Below the pieces are notes generated by a model. It saw only the letters and a list, made by a program, of their open reading frames with translations. It did not search any database and had not been told where the DNA came from. A stretch of DNA of 64,000 bases from Pelobates cultripes (taxonomy: Eukaryota; Chordata; Amphibia; Anura; Pelobatidae), in the NCBI GenBank assembly GCA_933207985.1, contig OW240921.1:20716428-20780427 (forward strand), read 5' to 3'. Below are positions 10,201-46,452 of the stretch, in pieces (position 1 is the first letter of the stretch; each line of letters begins with the position of its first letter). A program made the translations under genes and the position numbers.

Positions 10201-12392
10201 CTGCATTCAATAATTAGGAGATATGTCCCAATACCTTTGTCCATATAGTGTATATCAAGAGCTCCTTTGGTGAGGAACAGGAAGTTATGTCCAAAAATAC
10301 CACCCCAAAGTTACAGGGGTTGAAGTTAGAGACAATTTGGTTTTAAGAAAGGATTTAAAAACTGAGAGAAGATAGATGATTGAATTAGTTAATGTGTGCT
10401 ATGAGTCATAATTCCTTACTTCACCAAAATCTTTGAGGAAGAGTAGTTCAAACTAAAAGCTTGACGTTATTAAAAAAAGAATAAGATTTCCTAGTTCATT
10501 ATTGGTTATACAAAGCACGCTCTTCCAACCCACCCCTGACTCTATGACTCAACTCAATGATAAATGCCCATCACAGTCCACTTACTACTGTTTTAGGGAT
10601 TTAATTCTAAAGTCACAATGAGCCTAAACAAAAATAAATAAATAAATAAACCCATTGTGAACTAGGAGTAGGTCATCCACTAATCTCTTTCTCTCATAAT
10701 TAGTTGGAATTTAGGGTAATCAATAGGGTAATCCATGAACTTCAGATCTATTGGTCCCAGCTTACCAAGGGAGTACAGAATTCACATTGTTACTTCTATG
10801 ATATATTTAATGACTTTTCTTACTTATTCTGTTTCAGAAAATACAGATCGTCAGCTTAACGAAGTGGAATGTTACAGCTGTATTGGAAAAACTCCAGATC
10901 AATGTACGTCGTCCAATGCCCCTGTCAAACAATGCTTCCAGCCACTTCATCACTGCTTCGATGGCAACGTTACAGTGACACAAGGTAAATATCGCTTCCC
11001 TCACACCGATATATATTGAAGAATTCCAAATCAAGAATACAATGTTATCGTTTCCCAGCATTATATTAAATCTAATTTGTTTTAAATCTAAAATATGCAG
11101 ATTGGCAAAGAGGTGAATACATTTAAAAAAAAAAATAACAAATTTACTTCCAAACCAGTTTAAACACAACTGGCAGAAATCTGTTCATAGATCCCAACCA
11201 CATGTACAGTGTTATTTAATAAAGTGTAAATGGTTGAAAATTCGAATTGAACTGGAAGTGAACTTGACATTTTAGTCCAAAGCAAGTCAGCTCATGTTAT
11301 CATTTATCTAATGTGGCTTAAAATATGAATTAACCTTTAATTCCTGGCAGTTCACACTTTAGTTAATAATCCTGATAAAGTTTGGTTTGTTTTTAGCTTG
11401 ACTTCTTATCGGGGTGCCGCTTCCTTCCTTTTTTCTGCAGCCAGTGGCAAGAGTTTAGGGGCTCTGCTAAACTAAGCACTAGCTCGTTGGCTAAAAGTGT
11501 TGGCCAACGAGCTAAGTATTGCACTGTCATGCATATCTCAGACAGGGAGTTTCTGGAGCTCTGAAGATTGTAGTGGAGATGGGGAGCTGCTCCTGGGGAC
11601 CCTATGTAAGAAATCAAGCAGTACTCAAGTAGCTTGACTACTTATATGGGAGGAGAAGGGCTGCATCAGTGCACTCCTGGTACCATAACCAATACAGCAC
11701 TCTGTAAGATGCTAACAATGTGCTAGGAATGGGTGGGATAAATCTCTGTTACGGAGTTACTAAAGAAAATACTGCAAATATGAATAATAGTAATGAAAAA
11801 ATAAGTTGATCATTCACTTTCCGCTAATGTTGCTACAAATGATAAAGTTTCACTTTTCAGTAGAAGTAGTTGCCACACCTTGACCTGGACACCTGCTGAG
11901 AAATTAACGTTGAGAAAATCATTCTGCTATTCTTTGGAGATGAATTAATGTATCTCATTGTTTTTAGGAAATACCTCAGCTGTTATACCCATCAAGAGCT
12001 GCTCCGAAAGACATACCTGTGCCATGCGAACTCTAACATTTGGTTCTTCAACGTTTGAGATTAAAGGTGCGTGCTGTATAGGAAACATTTGCAACAAGGA
12101 CCTCTCGAACAAGACCCAGTATGTGGAACTGCCACCTCTGGTACTGATACCTCCTTCTAATGAGTCACCAACTACTCCTGCCATTCCTACCTGGGGGAGA
12201 ACCACGAAGGAACAACCACACACAAATGAAACCACTCAAACACTCAAAGAAGCTAACATTACGGTCGGCTCGGACACTACGTCTCTAAAAGCCGCCATGA
12301 AACATGAAGATGATCAACAACCAAGCAAAGCTTCCCAATCACAAATCTCTCTTTGGCTTGTCTTCTTGAACTTAGTTCTGTTCAAATTCTGA
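1224..12392 (+). CDS. lypd3: LYPD3-like GPI-anchored protein with two Ly6/uPAR domains (5 coding exons)
   Basis: Exons 1224-1287, 7132-7269, 8678-8848, 10838-10984 and 11968-12392 join in frame (every intron phase 1) into 314 residues. Residues 1-22 form a hydrophobic signal peptide. Domain 1 (about 28-115) starts LECYSC and ends CNTSLCN; domain 2 (about 134-215) starts VECYSC and ends CCIGNICN. A Thr/Pro/Ser-rich stalk follows (about 216-290), then a hydrophobic tail ([14 protein letters not shown]) that reads as a GPI-attachment signal. Many N-x-S/T sites suggest glycosylation. Domain 1 has 8 cysteines and lacks the Cys7-Cys8 pair of the canonical ten; domain 2 has all ten. Two domains plus stalk plus GPI, and one domain per two exons, fit LYPD3 (C4.4A, an epithelial adhesion-type surface protein); human LYPD3 is about 346 residues. 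LYPD5 is the main alternative. The neighbour PHLDB3 supports LYPD3. Structure is seen; the exact orthology is inferred. Confidence 0.8.
1288..3737. other. LYPD3-like intron 1, 5' part
   Basis: No exons are seen. It contains a palindromic TTCACTAAA-type repeat at about 2831-2946 and otherwise unremarkable AT-rich sequence. Confidence 0.5.
2831..2946. repeat. Short inverted-repeat element with TTCACTAAA ends
   Basis: The left end reads GGGTTTAATTCACTAAAC and the right end GTATTTGGTAAATAAACCCC, inverted copies with a roughly 75-base centre. The same ends recur at many places in the window (for example 38691-38853, 39640-39705, 48324-48360, 55640-55685), marking a dispersed family. Confidence 0.55.
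3738..4145. repeat. CTACTAAACCC minisatellite
   Basis: About 20 imperfect copies of a 20-base unit of the form CCCTCTACTAAACCCNAGCA. It lies in intron 1 of the LYPD3-like gene. Confidence 0.85.
4440..4680. repeat. G-rich degenerate tandem repeat (GAGTGTGRCAG)
   Basis: Several loose copies of a roughly 30-base unit containing GAGTGTGGCAGGGT or GAGTGTGACAG. It borders the CA-rich tract that follows. Confidence 0.5.
4683..5190. repeat. CA-rich microsatellite/minisatellite
   Basis: Alternating purine-pyrimidine DNA rich in CACA, CATACA and CAGAGACA over about 500 bases. Repeat-protein-like open frames on both strands are compositional artefacts. Confidence 0.9.
5434..5472. repeat. GC-rich inverted repeat
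   Basis: Arms of about 15 bases (CCATCGGGTGGCCC and its inverse GGGCCACCCGATGG) around a short loop, within a GC-rich block (5390-5650) that may be an old mobile-element fragment. Confidence 0.5.
5740..7131. other. LYPD3-like intron 1, 3' part
   Basis: AT-rich sequence with no exon or clear repeat that I recognise, ending in the T-rich acceptor of exon 2. Confidence 0.45.
7132..7269 (+). CDS. lypd3: LYPD3-like coding exon 2 (first half of Ly6 domain 1)
   Basis: The acceptor TTTTTTTGTAG precedes 7132 and the donor GTATGT follows 7269. It encodes the LECYSC start of a Ly6 domain and cysteines 1-5. The open frame runs past the donor to a stop at about 7352, which is intron read-through. Confidence 0.85.
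7600..7710. repeat. Fragment of TTAA-type element with AACATTGTTTTTTC hairpin
   Basis: Contains GTAAACATTG...CAATGTTTTAC arms and CCAGACCACTTCATTGAG, core motifs of the TTAA family seen in full at 42067 and 52247. A similar fragment lies at 13490-13725. Confidence 0.5.
7800..8215. repeat. Dispersed element, copy 1 (CTGTCCAATCACAG family)
   Basis: Shares a run of motifs with 15793-16130 (ATATATCTAAAAACAG, CCACCCA, TGTGGCTGTCCAAT, GCAGCTCCATGAGAA, CCACTGAGCTAA, AGGAAGTAACAGG) and, in reverse, with 28140-28355. It ends near GTGTCTCTTTAA. Confidence 0.7.
8678..8848 (+). CDS. lypd3: LYPD3-like coding exon 3 (second half of Ly6 domain 1)
   Basis: The acceptor CTTTTCTAACAG precedes 8678 and the donor GTAATA follows 8848. 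It carries the KGC cysteine and the closing CNTSLCN motif of the three-finger fold. Only one cysteine precedes the NTSLCN instead of the usual CC pair. Confidence 0.85.
9209..9335. mobile_element. hAT-type palindromic MITE nested in the Tc1 relic
   Basis: 127 bases starting CAGGGGTGGGGAAACTTTGG and ending CCCACCCCTG, inverted over most of its length, with the internal GGACTAC / GTAGTCC pair. The flanks CAATACAG and CAGTAGAG agree at 6 of 8 bases, as expected for an aged 8-bp hAT target duplication. Confidence 0.82.
9440..10117 (-). pseudogene. Tc1-like transposase remnant
   Basis: From the ATG at 10117 the frame reads [10 protein letters not shown] then a helix-turn-helix region with [20 protein letters not shown], typical of a Tc1 N-terminal DNA-binding domain. 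A second piece in 9567-9794 contains [17 protein letters not shown], where active elements have a W(S)DES-like catalytic strand. The frame is broken between them and the Asp is lost, so it is inactive. Confidence 0.8.
10838..10984 (+). CDS. lypd3: LYPD3-like coding exon 4 (first half of Ly6 domain 2)
   Basis: The acceptor TTATTCTGTTTCAG precedes 10838 and the donor GTAAAT follows 10984. It encodes [16 protein letters not shown] and two further cysteines, repeating the layout of exon 2, as expected from internal domain duplication. Confidence 0.88.
11968..12392 (+). CDS. lypd3: LYPD3-like coding exon 5 (end of Ly6 domain 2, stalk, GPI signal)
   Basis: The acceptor TTGTTTTTAG precedes 11968. 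The exon contains KSC, HTC and the CCIGNICN motif, then a stalk rich in Thr, Pro and Ser with several N-glycosylation sequons, and ends with a hydrophobic C-terminus before TGA at 12390-12392. Confidence 0.88.
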
Positions 12393-12601
12393 TGTTTTGT
12401 CTAGCCATTAAAATAATGATCATGGATTATTTGTCCTTTTATAAAAATGTACTTTTTATGAGGATAGGACATTTTGCTTTAAGGCATATGGAAAATATTG
12501 ATCTCTTAAGATTTGATTTAGTCAATGACTACCTACAACAATATATAAATATTTCTTGTTCGGCAGATATACACAATTTTTGTACCAAGTACAGAAACTA
12601 G

Positions 12602-12625
12602 AATAAAATTAATGTCAAAAATAAA
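12602..12625 (+). terminator. Polyadenylation signals of the LYPD3-like gene
   Basis: Two AATAAA hexamers (12602-12607 and 12620-12625) lie about 210-230 bases after the stop codon, giving a short 3' UTR. The actual cleavage site is not visible. Confidence 0.55.
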
Positions 12626-12639
12626 TATCTAAGCATTTC

Positions 12640-14108
12640 TAAACTTTCATCACTTAATGTTCCCTTAAAGTTGTTCACTGTTCAATCTGTATTTTTTTTT
12701 GTTTTGTTGCCTTATAATCTAAACCAAAATCTTGATGAAAATAACTTATCTTCTCCTTTGCTCCAGTGTTGCTACTCACTCGGCATGAAAAAAAAAATCT
12801 TTGCTTGCTTGGACAATACCCAGTCTCTTTGCATTCATCTGAATGTGTAATTCCCAACATGTTATATAGAAGCTCAAAATGCTCAAAATATAAAGTCCTG
12901 CATTTTAGCAACTTGGGGAAGGGCGGGGGGAGGTGAGGTAGAGAAGGTTCTGACCATTCAAAAGGGTATATTTTCACCCTGGAATACCTTGCATAGTGCA
13001 GATGACTGATGTTAGCAAGGCAGCTGTACTAGAATAAAATGTATAGCACTGCTGACTGGCGTTAGCAAGGCAACTGTACTTACTGCAGTGGCATTATGCT
13101 CGCATACAGACATTCTTTTAACATTCTGGTGGAATTTTGTGTTGCTTATTCCTCATAAAAAGTCACCAGATTTCTTACAAATTATTTGTATGCATAGTAT
13201 TAGTTAATTTTATGTATTTTTGTTATATGCATCTACTGTAAAATATTTTGCTTGTTTGCTATTATAGACATTGCAGAATAAGTGATAATATATAATATTT
13301 GAATAGTTTAACCTCTTCAACTATTTCTGTAAATGCTAGACCAAAGAAAAAGTAGTATTGTTTGGAATTACATTATTTAAATGTTTAATGCTTCAGCATA
13401 TATTTGATGGTCCATCTATTATGCCTAATAAGGACACAAAAAAATATTTTTCAAACTTCACAACCAAAACTTAGAACCTTAAACCCCATGGCCTCCTCCA
13501 TGTTGTCCATTAGGTCTCCAGTGCTGTTTATAGAGCGTTCCATCTTTTTCATAGCAAAGCATTGAATCGTTACTTTTCTCAAGTGGCCGCTGTGTCACGT
13601 GACCGGGTCTTACTTGAAAACATTGCTGTTTCTCAAAAACAGCAATGTTTTACACTACAAGATTAAGGGGACAGGACCACAGCACACAGACCTCTTCATT
13701 GAGAAAGTAGTAGTTAGTATCCTTTAAGTAGCATTTAACTTATTCAAATCTCTTTGAAGAGAATACAATATAAGACATATTTAGATGGGGACTGTAGAGA
13801 GACTCTTTACATCAGTAAATTAAACTGCAATTTATTGAGCGTATCCCAGAGGTGACAATTGTTATGTGAAATTTTACACTAATAAACAAATGCACGCCTG
13901 AATCAAACATGAGCATACTTAAAGCGCATTGTAGTGGTTATGGTGTCACAAGTGCTCTAGTGTTCCCCAACTGTATGTAGTAGTAACAAACCGCTGTAGG
14001 AATGGCTTATTACCTGAGGTCCACTGGGCACTGTATTTGCCTCCACTAATACCAATTGAAAGCCAGAAGCTCTCAGTCTAAACTGGTGCAATGTAGTGGT
14101 TATGGTGC
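12640..14108. other. Intergenic DNA after the LYPD3-like gene
   Basis: No gene seen. It holds a direct repeat of GACTGATGTTAGCAAGGCAGCTGTACT at about 13003-13080 (two copies), and TTAA-family fragments at 13490-13725 and 13920-14115. Confidence 0.4.
13490..13725. repeat. Fragment of TTAA-type element
   Basis: Contains AACATTGCTGTTTCTC and its inverse GAGA-type arm CAGCAATGTTTTACA, then CAGACCTCTTCATTGAG, matching the core of related elements at 7600 and 52247. Confidence 0.5.
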
Positions 14109-14125
14109 TTGGCGTGTAACTTAAA
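13920..14125. repeat. Inverted-repeat element with GTAGTGGTTATGGTG ends
   Basis: The motif TGTAGTGGTTATGGTGTCAC at the left recurs as TGTAGTGGTTATGGTGCTTG at the right; similar ends occur at 17060-17100 and 58197-58250. It belongs to the wide TTAA/CACTCCAGGCACC group. Confidence 0.45.
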
Positions 14126-14603
14126 TAGGTCAAACCATGCAGGAGCTTGGTATTTAAACTATATGAAGTTATACATTTCCCATGTAGATGCATTTGTAGC
14201 AACACTAAGTTGTGATCCTACTAAAATTAGAACAGGACTCTCCAGGGAAAAGGATGCCAAGACAGCAGGAGCTGCTAGATTTAGTGACTCAAACGAAAAG
14301 TGTGTAGCGCCCATGTATACTGTACCCTATTATATTGATTGGTTCCTTGTGCATTCTTTGAAATCAGACAATTGCCTCTCTGTTGATGTGAGTAAAGAAC
14401 AATGCAAACGCCATTTCATCTTTGAATTTGCTTGCATAGCAAATAAATATTGAAACAGATGGGATATATCTGAAGAATGATGGGAGATGGACAGATAGGT
14501 AAACAGGTGATGTTGGGAGATACAGATAGATAAGCTAAACTAATCAATGAACAGACATACAGATGTAGTTATAAGTAGATAGATGATTGACATAGATACT
14601 GTA

Positions 14604-14640
14604 AATAAAATTGAACTGTTACTGTTTATGTCTGAATAAA
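14604..14640 (+). terminator. Two poly(A) signals of uncertain owner
   Basis: AATAAA at 14604-14609 and 14635-14640 follow an open frame ending at 14453 on the plus strand. They might end an unrecognised transcript or a longer LYPD3-like 3' UTR. Confidence 0.3.
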
Positions 14641-15792
14641 AGTTTCACATTTCTTCACCATTTAATTTGTCATGTGATTGCTCGGCTTTTTAACCATATT
14701 GATTTGTGACTTTATTCATGTATATTCAGATTGGGCTTATTTGGATGTCTGTCACCTCCTTTAGTCTGGGTAACTAGGACTCTACCTTCCTGTATCTAGA
14801 CGTATCTATTGGCTGCATCTTAAATGAAGTGGGCTGAAACATTCTCAGCATCGCATATTCAGAGAAGACCTAACTGGCATTTCTGTTCTGGACTGCCATT
14901 GTGGGATGGGATCTGCCAGATATGCAAATGATATAAGTTTCCATCAGAATGACTCACAAAATAAAACGCATTGGAGATCCAATCAATTTTCTTTTACATT
15001 CTTTCATTTGATATCCCAAGCTGTGTCAGGCCCCCGTTCTGCCCCGCACTCACCTCTCGCTTCCATAAGTAGACTGCTCTCCTAGCTCAGTGTTACTGTT
15101 CTCCTGGTTAAGTCACATTGTCCTTTTTGTTCCTGCTGATTACGTGTTGTCTTCCTGCTATCTGACCCTTGGCCTGTTATCCGTTTATGAATCTGTGCCG
15201 CCCAACCTGACCTTTCTGTATCCTGACTTTGTCTCTGTTTCATCCTTGCCGGTAGCTTGTCTTGATTTCTACTCAGCCTCCAACCACATATTGGGCTCTG
15301 TATACTAAACCCTTAGCAATCTACCATTTATCTTCTCATAGTAAGGCCAAGATTAATGTTAAAGCCGCCCTTTCTTCTTTAATAGAAAAACAGCTAGACA
15401 GGAGAGAACCAAGGGCGCTCCTTCTACCAGAACCCTAAATTAAAATAACTGATGATGAAACAAAAAGAGAGAACAGGATGCACCAAGACAACTGGCTCGT
15501 TTGGCCATTTTTTTTACGCTGTTCCATCCCCCCTTTTTTCTTCATATTTACTACTGATGGTGAAACACCTGCATTTCTGGTTTCATTTAGCTGAGCGTGT
15601 GTTTCAGGGGCACTTTGCCAGTTTTGCCACCTTCAGAATAAAATTGAACTTGTTCTCTTGTTGTGAGATCGCCCGTGGCATGGCTAAACTTGTGGGGGTC
15701 CTGAGAAGTTACAGGTTCTTCTGTTCCTTCAAATCCATTGAAGGTCTTGACCGCATCAGTCACAGTCATTCCATTATTTGATGTCACGTTAG

Positions 15793-16130
15793 TTAAAGGG
15801 ACACTCCACTGCCCAAATGCAAAACAAAAATTGTTTTTTTTAGCAGATATAACCCCAATGAAAAATGCATGCATTTAATTAGGCCTTTTTTTCCCTTTGA
15901 GATATATCTAAAAACAGCTTTTCTATGGAGCCTTTGCAAGCCCTCCCCTTCAAACCCCACCCAGTCTTTCTGTGGCTGTCCAATGACAGACTTCCAAATG
16001 CAGCTCCATGAGAAGTCTTTGCAAGGCAGGTGCACTGGGCAATTGCAGCCTCTCCAGTTTATCTCCACTGAGCTAACCAAACCAGGAAGTAACAGGGCTG
16101 GTTGTCTGACAGCTAGCCCCCAAGCTGATG
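15793..16130. mobile_element. Dispersed element, copy 2 (TTAAAGGGACACTCC end)
   Basis: Starts at TTAAAGGGACACTCCACTGC and shares the CTGTCCAATGACAG core with copies at 7800-8215 and 28140-28355. The right-hand inverted end is missing, so it is truncated. Confidence 0.65.
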
Positions 16131-16989
16131 TGATTTAGGGGTCTAGACTCTCCCTCTAATTCTGAGGACATATAACCTGGATATTTGTATTGAAGTCAAA
16201 CTGGCTGAGAATGACATTTATAAATGCTTTCATGAGTAATTTTTATTCAGCTTGGAGAGCAGCTGTAAACCCTTCCATAATGCTCCAGCAATCTCAGGGT
16301 TAATTTTTTTGTTTGCAATATGCTTCCTGTTCTCCTACCATGTGACAGACCACAGGACCCAACCAAATGTGTTAACTCAGCATGCATAATATGTAACCGC
16401 TTGTAAGAGAGAGTGAACTGCAGAATTAAAACACACTTTACCCCTCACACTGCCTGGAGAGAACATTGTAAATCATGTGGTGCATAACTAAAAACAGGGC
16501 AATCAACTTGGGCATCAGGCCAAGAGGCACCAGATTGGGATGATGGCAAAGTGTAACATATTTTGTCTCTACGGGATAAATAATATTTTTTTCCCATATA
16601 ATGCAGGGCAGCTTGAAGTTCCAAGATATTTATGTTTTCAATAAAAGTATTTTAATTGAATATGTTAAATCTGACTTAAAGAGAGGATTAATGTGGAGGA
16701 GATGGTGTATGTACCCAACGTGGATTAGAGAAAGGCTACACAGTTTGGAAGATGACCAACACTTTACATTACAGAAAGGTTTGCTATGTACCTTTTCCAC
16801 AACATCTCTTCCACTCCAAGCTGAAACCCCTTCTGAAAATCAGTGTGCTATTGAGACTCTTGCTGACGACAGATGTCCATTAGGCATATAATTGATATTA
16901 GCCAGTCTAGAAATCTTGTTCCGAAATTGGCTAAAAGCGCCCCATTGACTCTACCAGAGGTGGAGTTAGACCCCCAGCAGCAAAGGAGT

Positions 16990-17105
16990 TAAAGCAGCAA
17001 AGGAGTTCAAATCTCATAGCAAAACATTGCACATACAGACTCCAGGCATCATAACCACTTCAAATCAGTGAAGTGGTCATGGTGCTTGGAGTAACCCTTT
17101 AAATG
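16990..17105. repeat. Fragment of CACTTCAAATCAGTGAAGTGG element
   Basis: The hairpin ACCACTTCAAATCAGTGAAGTGGT, then CATGGTGCTTGGAGTAACCCTTTAA, a degenerate end of the TTAA element group. Confidence 0.5.
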
Positions 17106-17159
17106 TCTTAATTATCTACATCTTCTACATGTAGTTAACATAGAAAGCAAAACAAAACA

Positions 17160-19671
17160 AAAGAAAACATTTCAGATTAGAACAGATCCATTTATTTAAA
17201 CTAAATAAATAAAATACAAAATTATTTTCACCCACCACCAATACCGATAAACATCCCCCCCCCCAAAAAAAAAATCACAAATTTTACACACTTTTACAAA
17301 TTAACATAAAATAAACACATATTGTTTTGCTCCGGCAATGCTGGAACTGTATAAACATGTTATAGTCAAGGGACAGACATAGAAATATGTACAAAATGGT
17401 TCTTATCTGTTCCTAAAACACAAGTCAACCACTTCTTTGCAAACAATGTTCTCTACCAAAAACAAGCAACTGTACAAGCAATGCAGACCTTGAGGACCAC
17501 AGCTAGCAGGATACTTTGCCCATAGATTACATCACCCGAGGATGCTCAGTTAGTGGACCACCGGTGCCAGGATTCTGTGATAATTAACCAGGATCCTTGA
17601 CCCCTAGGGTAACTGGGAGGCGTGTTTCTACCATTACACTCTAACCCTGGGATCTATTGGACGGAGCAGGTGGATTTAAGCAGCGGACATATTGTATAAG
17701 AACGAAGAAACGGGAGATTGCAGGTTTAAAGAATGTGTCACAAGCCTTTTCAATCAGAAACGGGTTACAAGTAAACTCACAGAAATTTATTAAAACTGAA
17801 ATTATGGATAATTGTCAAATGCGAAGTTTAGGCCCAAGCAACTGAATTGAATTTTTTTCCCCAAAACAGATCATTTGCTAGCTCTGCCTACAAATTGAAA
17901 TTCTCTTGATAATTCTACACAATTCCCAGTTTACAGAATATATTAAACAAACCCAATAACCAGTGTATAAAGCTGTGAGATCAACATACAAATGGTATGT
18001 AAACAGACTGTTCGGAATATGAGGACTATAAACAAAAAAACAAAAAAAAAACATCAAGACTAGTAAACCAAATCGGAAATAGTCTAACTTTTATAAAATT
18101 CAAAAACTAATTACACTTTAAAATAATTTAGTAATGGCTGCACAAATTCTATATTTACTTTAAGTGTTTAGGGCATCATTTGAGGTCCCCGTCATGCAAG
18201 CAGGGTTATTCAATAAACTGGAATAATCAGGGATCCAAAGTGAATTTCAAATTCTAGGCCAAAGCAGCTGAATTGAAACATAATTGAATTGGAGAATGTT
18301 TCCAGCTCAGTTAGTCTACCATAAAATTTGGAATCCCCTCTGAGTTCACCAATAACTCCTGACAAGTATCACCTTAATATAAAACCCCGTAAGAATACAA
18401 AAAAAATCTACATACGCTTTGTCTAACGCATAGGCACATTTATTTAGGATGCATGTGTTAGGATGAATACACCCACCTTTTTATAAGAGCACATAGAGGT
18501 TGGCCTAAAATTACACTTGAGGTTGAAAATAAGTCATACAGGTAACAGAAAACTTTATGTAAATTATTATTAAATAGTCCTGCAGGCATAACACACTGTA
18601 AAAAGTTAAATTAAAAACAAAATAAAGTATTGCACATAATATTTAAGTTTCATATAGGTTCCAAGTGATTAGTTTCTTCCATCAGTAAAGAGTCCAGGCC
18701 AATAATAAGCACATAATTGGATTTGTATATGATAAAAATCATGGCTATTCTCTCAATACATCAGCAGTCTGACCTCTCGTTGATAACCCCAGAATTTCCA
18801 AAACTGCTGGTCATCGAAGTTATGATCCAAGTTTATTGCTCAACTGCCGACATGTGCCGTTACTGGGTACATATGTCCAGAATGTCCTTTTATCCACAGG
18901 TTGCCAGACATGTAAAAAAAATTTAGAACCAAATTCAACCTCTGCATAGTTATTAAAGTGTGATCCACACGTGCTATATCTTGATCATGTAATGAGAAGA
19001 ACGACTGTGGCCATGTCCACCCAGCCACGGTACCTTGCTGAAATCATTTTATTAATTACAGTCTTGTAAATCCATGGCTTTTGCAAGTGTTCAAATAGCT
19101 ATGTCAATGACCATTATCTACATTCATGTCCACTAAAAGATAGTAATCTACAATCCGGGCATCAGTAATTGATTTCTACACATACATGTCGTACACCATT
19201 AGCTCAATTCATGTTCCTTGTGGAGTACACAATTTACACATAGAAGTAGGTTTTGGCATTAGCAGTCCAAAGCGATTTATAATCTTAATGACATTTTACA
19301 CTTGTAAATAGTAGAATAGTGTATATTATTTAAACCTCTTTAAAAAAAAAAAAAATTTTTAAAAAGGCCATAAAATGTTTTCTAAATGCAGGAGAAAATC
19401 CAGACCGAGAAAATGAAAATATTATGTAAATGTGAACGGTGTCTAAAAATATAAAAATATTTGCAATTACAAAATCTCACAGATCATCGCATATTGTTAA
19501 TAATGATGTAGCATCAATGTCCTTCGAGCACAACTTTTATTCTCGATCTGCTCCATCACGATCGTAATCACTATTTGAAACATTCTTTCTTGTCTTAAGT
19601 GATTTCATCCTTTCATTTACTCTTCTTCTTGAAAACACCCTCTTGCCTCTAATTACATAATGAATTGTCCA
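17160..19671 (-). other. Probable PHLDB3 3' UTR
   Basis: About 2.5 kb downstream of the stop with few recognisable mobile elements and AT-rich sequence. AATAAA on the minus strand occurs near 17190-17215 and could be the poly(A) signal. One dispersed repeat piece lies near 18190-18310. The extent is inferred only from composition. Confidence 0.35.
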
Positions 19672-45413
<25,742 letters not shown>

Positions 45414-45433
45414 GGGTTACCACGTCATGCAGT
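45414..45433 (-). promoter_or_regulatory. PHLDB3 5' UTR segment with minimal uORF
   Basis: The acceptor CTGTGTCTCCAG (AG at 45435-45434) shows that the start codon lies in a spliced internal exon, so at least one noncoding exon lies upstream. The 20 bases before the start hold a short uORF, ATG ACG TGG TAA (45428-45417), in the same frame and ending three bases before the main ATG. Confidence 0.6.
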
Positions 45434-45689
45434 CTGGAGACACAGGAGAGAAATTAAGTTATTAATATTATCAGTACCAGAGCATCAACATGTTCAAAAG
45501 CACTTTGCAGTCGGTATACTACACACATAAATAGAAACAAAAAAAGCGAGAAGAATAAATAACAGGGGCTAATACATGCTATATGTTGCATTAATTTAGA
45601 GGCAGAGCCATACTATACATCGAATTATTAAAATCGGCTAAACCATGCTACACAATGCTTTAATACAATGGGCTGATCAATGCTGTATA

Positions 45690-46452
45690 GTCTGAAAACC
45701 AATAAAACTAGGTTTTGGCCTCATACAAATGCCATATTTTTTTTCGAATATGCAAATCGTTTTTACATAAAATAAATAAATGGTTTGCAGAATGCTGCAC
45801 CCTCAGTCTGCCTCCTTAGCCACGCCCCCTCATTCCAGAAAAAAACATTTCCTTATCAGTGTACGTAGACAGCTCAGCCACTGACAGCACTGAATGGTCT
45901 GAACTACAAAGCAACCTACATAGGGGACACCCAGGAAAGGCATATTGTAAGGATATCAGTTTCTCTGACTGTCTGCAGCCAGGTTGTGAATTAAAAGCAG
46001 CTCACTCAGTGCCGTTAGATGTATGGATCTACTTTTTGCACACAGCTCAAACTCTAATTTGTTGGGTTTTGTTTTTTAGAAAAGGCAGTGTTTACATTGG
46101 TGACCAACACCACCTCTATTGGCTGTCACTCTGCCACTAGAGGTACTGGAGCGTTTGCATGCTCTGCACAGAAATGCTTGCCGCTCCCCATAGAAATCCA
46201 TTGGCTCAATGCATCTCTGCGAATATATGCTGATTGGTCTCAGTGTGGCAAATGACATGCATGCACACTAGCCCCTCAATTCATCTCCATAAGGAAACCT
46301 GGATTGGCCCCGATCATCAGTAATGGTGATCTCGCGGCTGCAGCAAGACAGACACAGCGGTGAAATAAAGGTACACAAATAATTTTTCATACTTCTGTGG
46401 GAACCAGACATTTAAATAGGTGTTTGTATTCCTGACCCTGTAGTGTCCTTTA
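45690..46452. mobile_element. TTAA-type element, left end lost
   Basis: The right end reads CCTGACCCTGTAGTGTCCTTTAA. The left part shares the GCAGAATGCTGC block with 24842-25350. It lies just upstream of the first PHLDB3 coding exon. Confidence 0.6.

Larger units (their letters stand above)
9052..10250 (-). mobile_element. Degenerate Tc1-like transposon in LYPD3-like intron 3
   Basis: Inverted ends CACTATGGACTAAAGTACTG (left) and, reversed, CACTATATGGACAAAGGTAT (right) are bounded by TA at 9050-9051 and 10251-10252, the Tc1/mariner target duplication. The interior codes on the minus strand for Tc1 transposase remnants. The length without the nested insert is about 1.07 kb, shorter than an intact element, so internal loss is likely. 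Confidence 0.88.
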
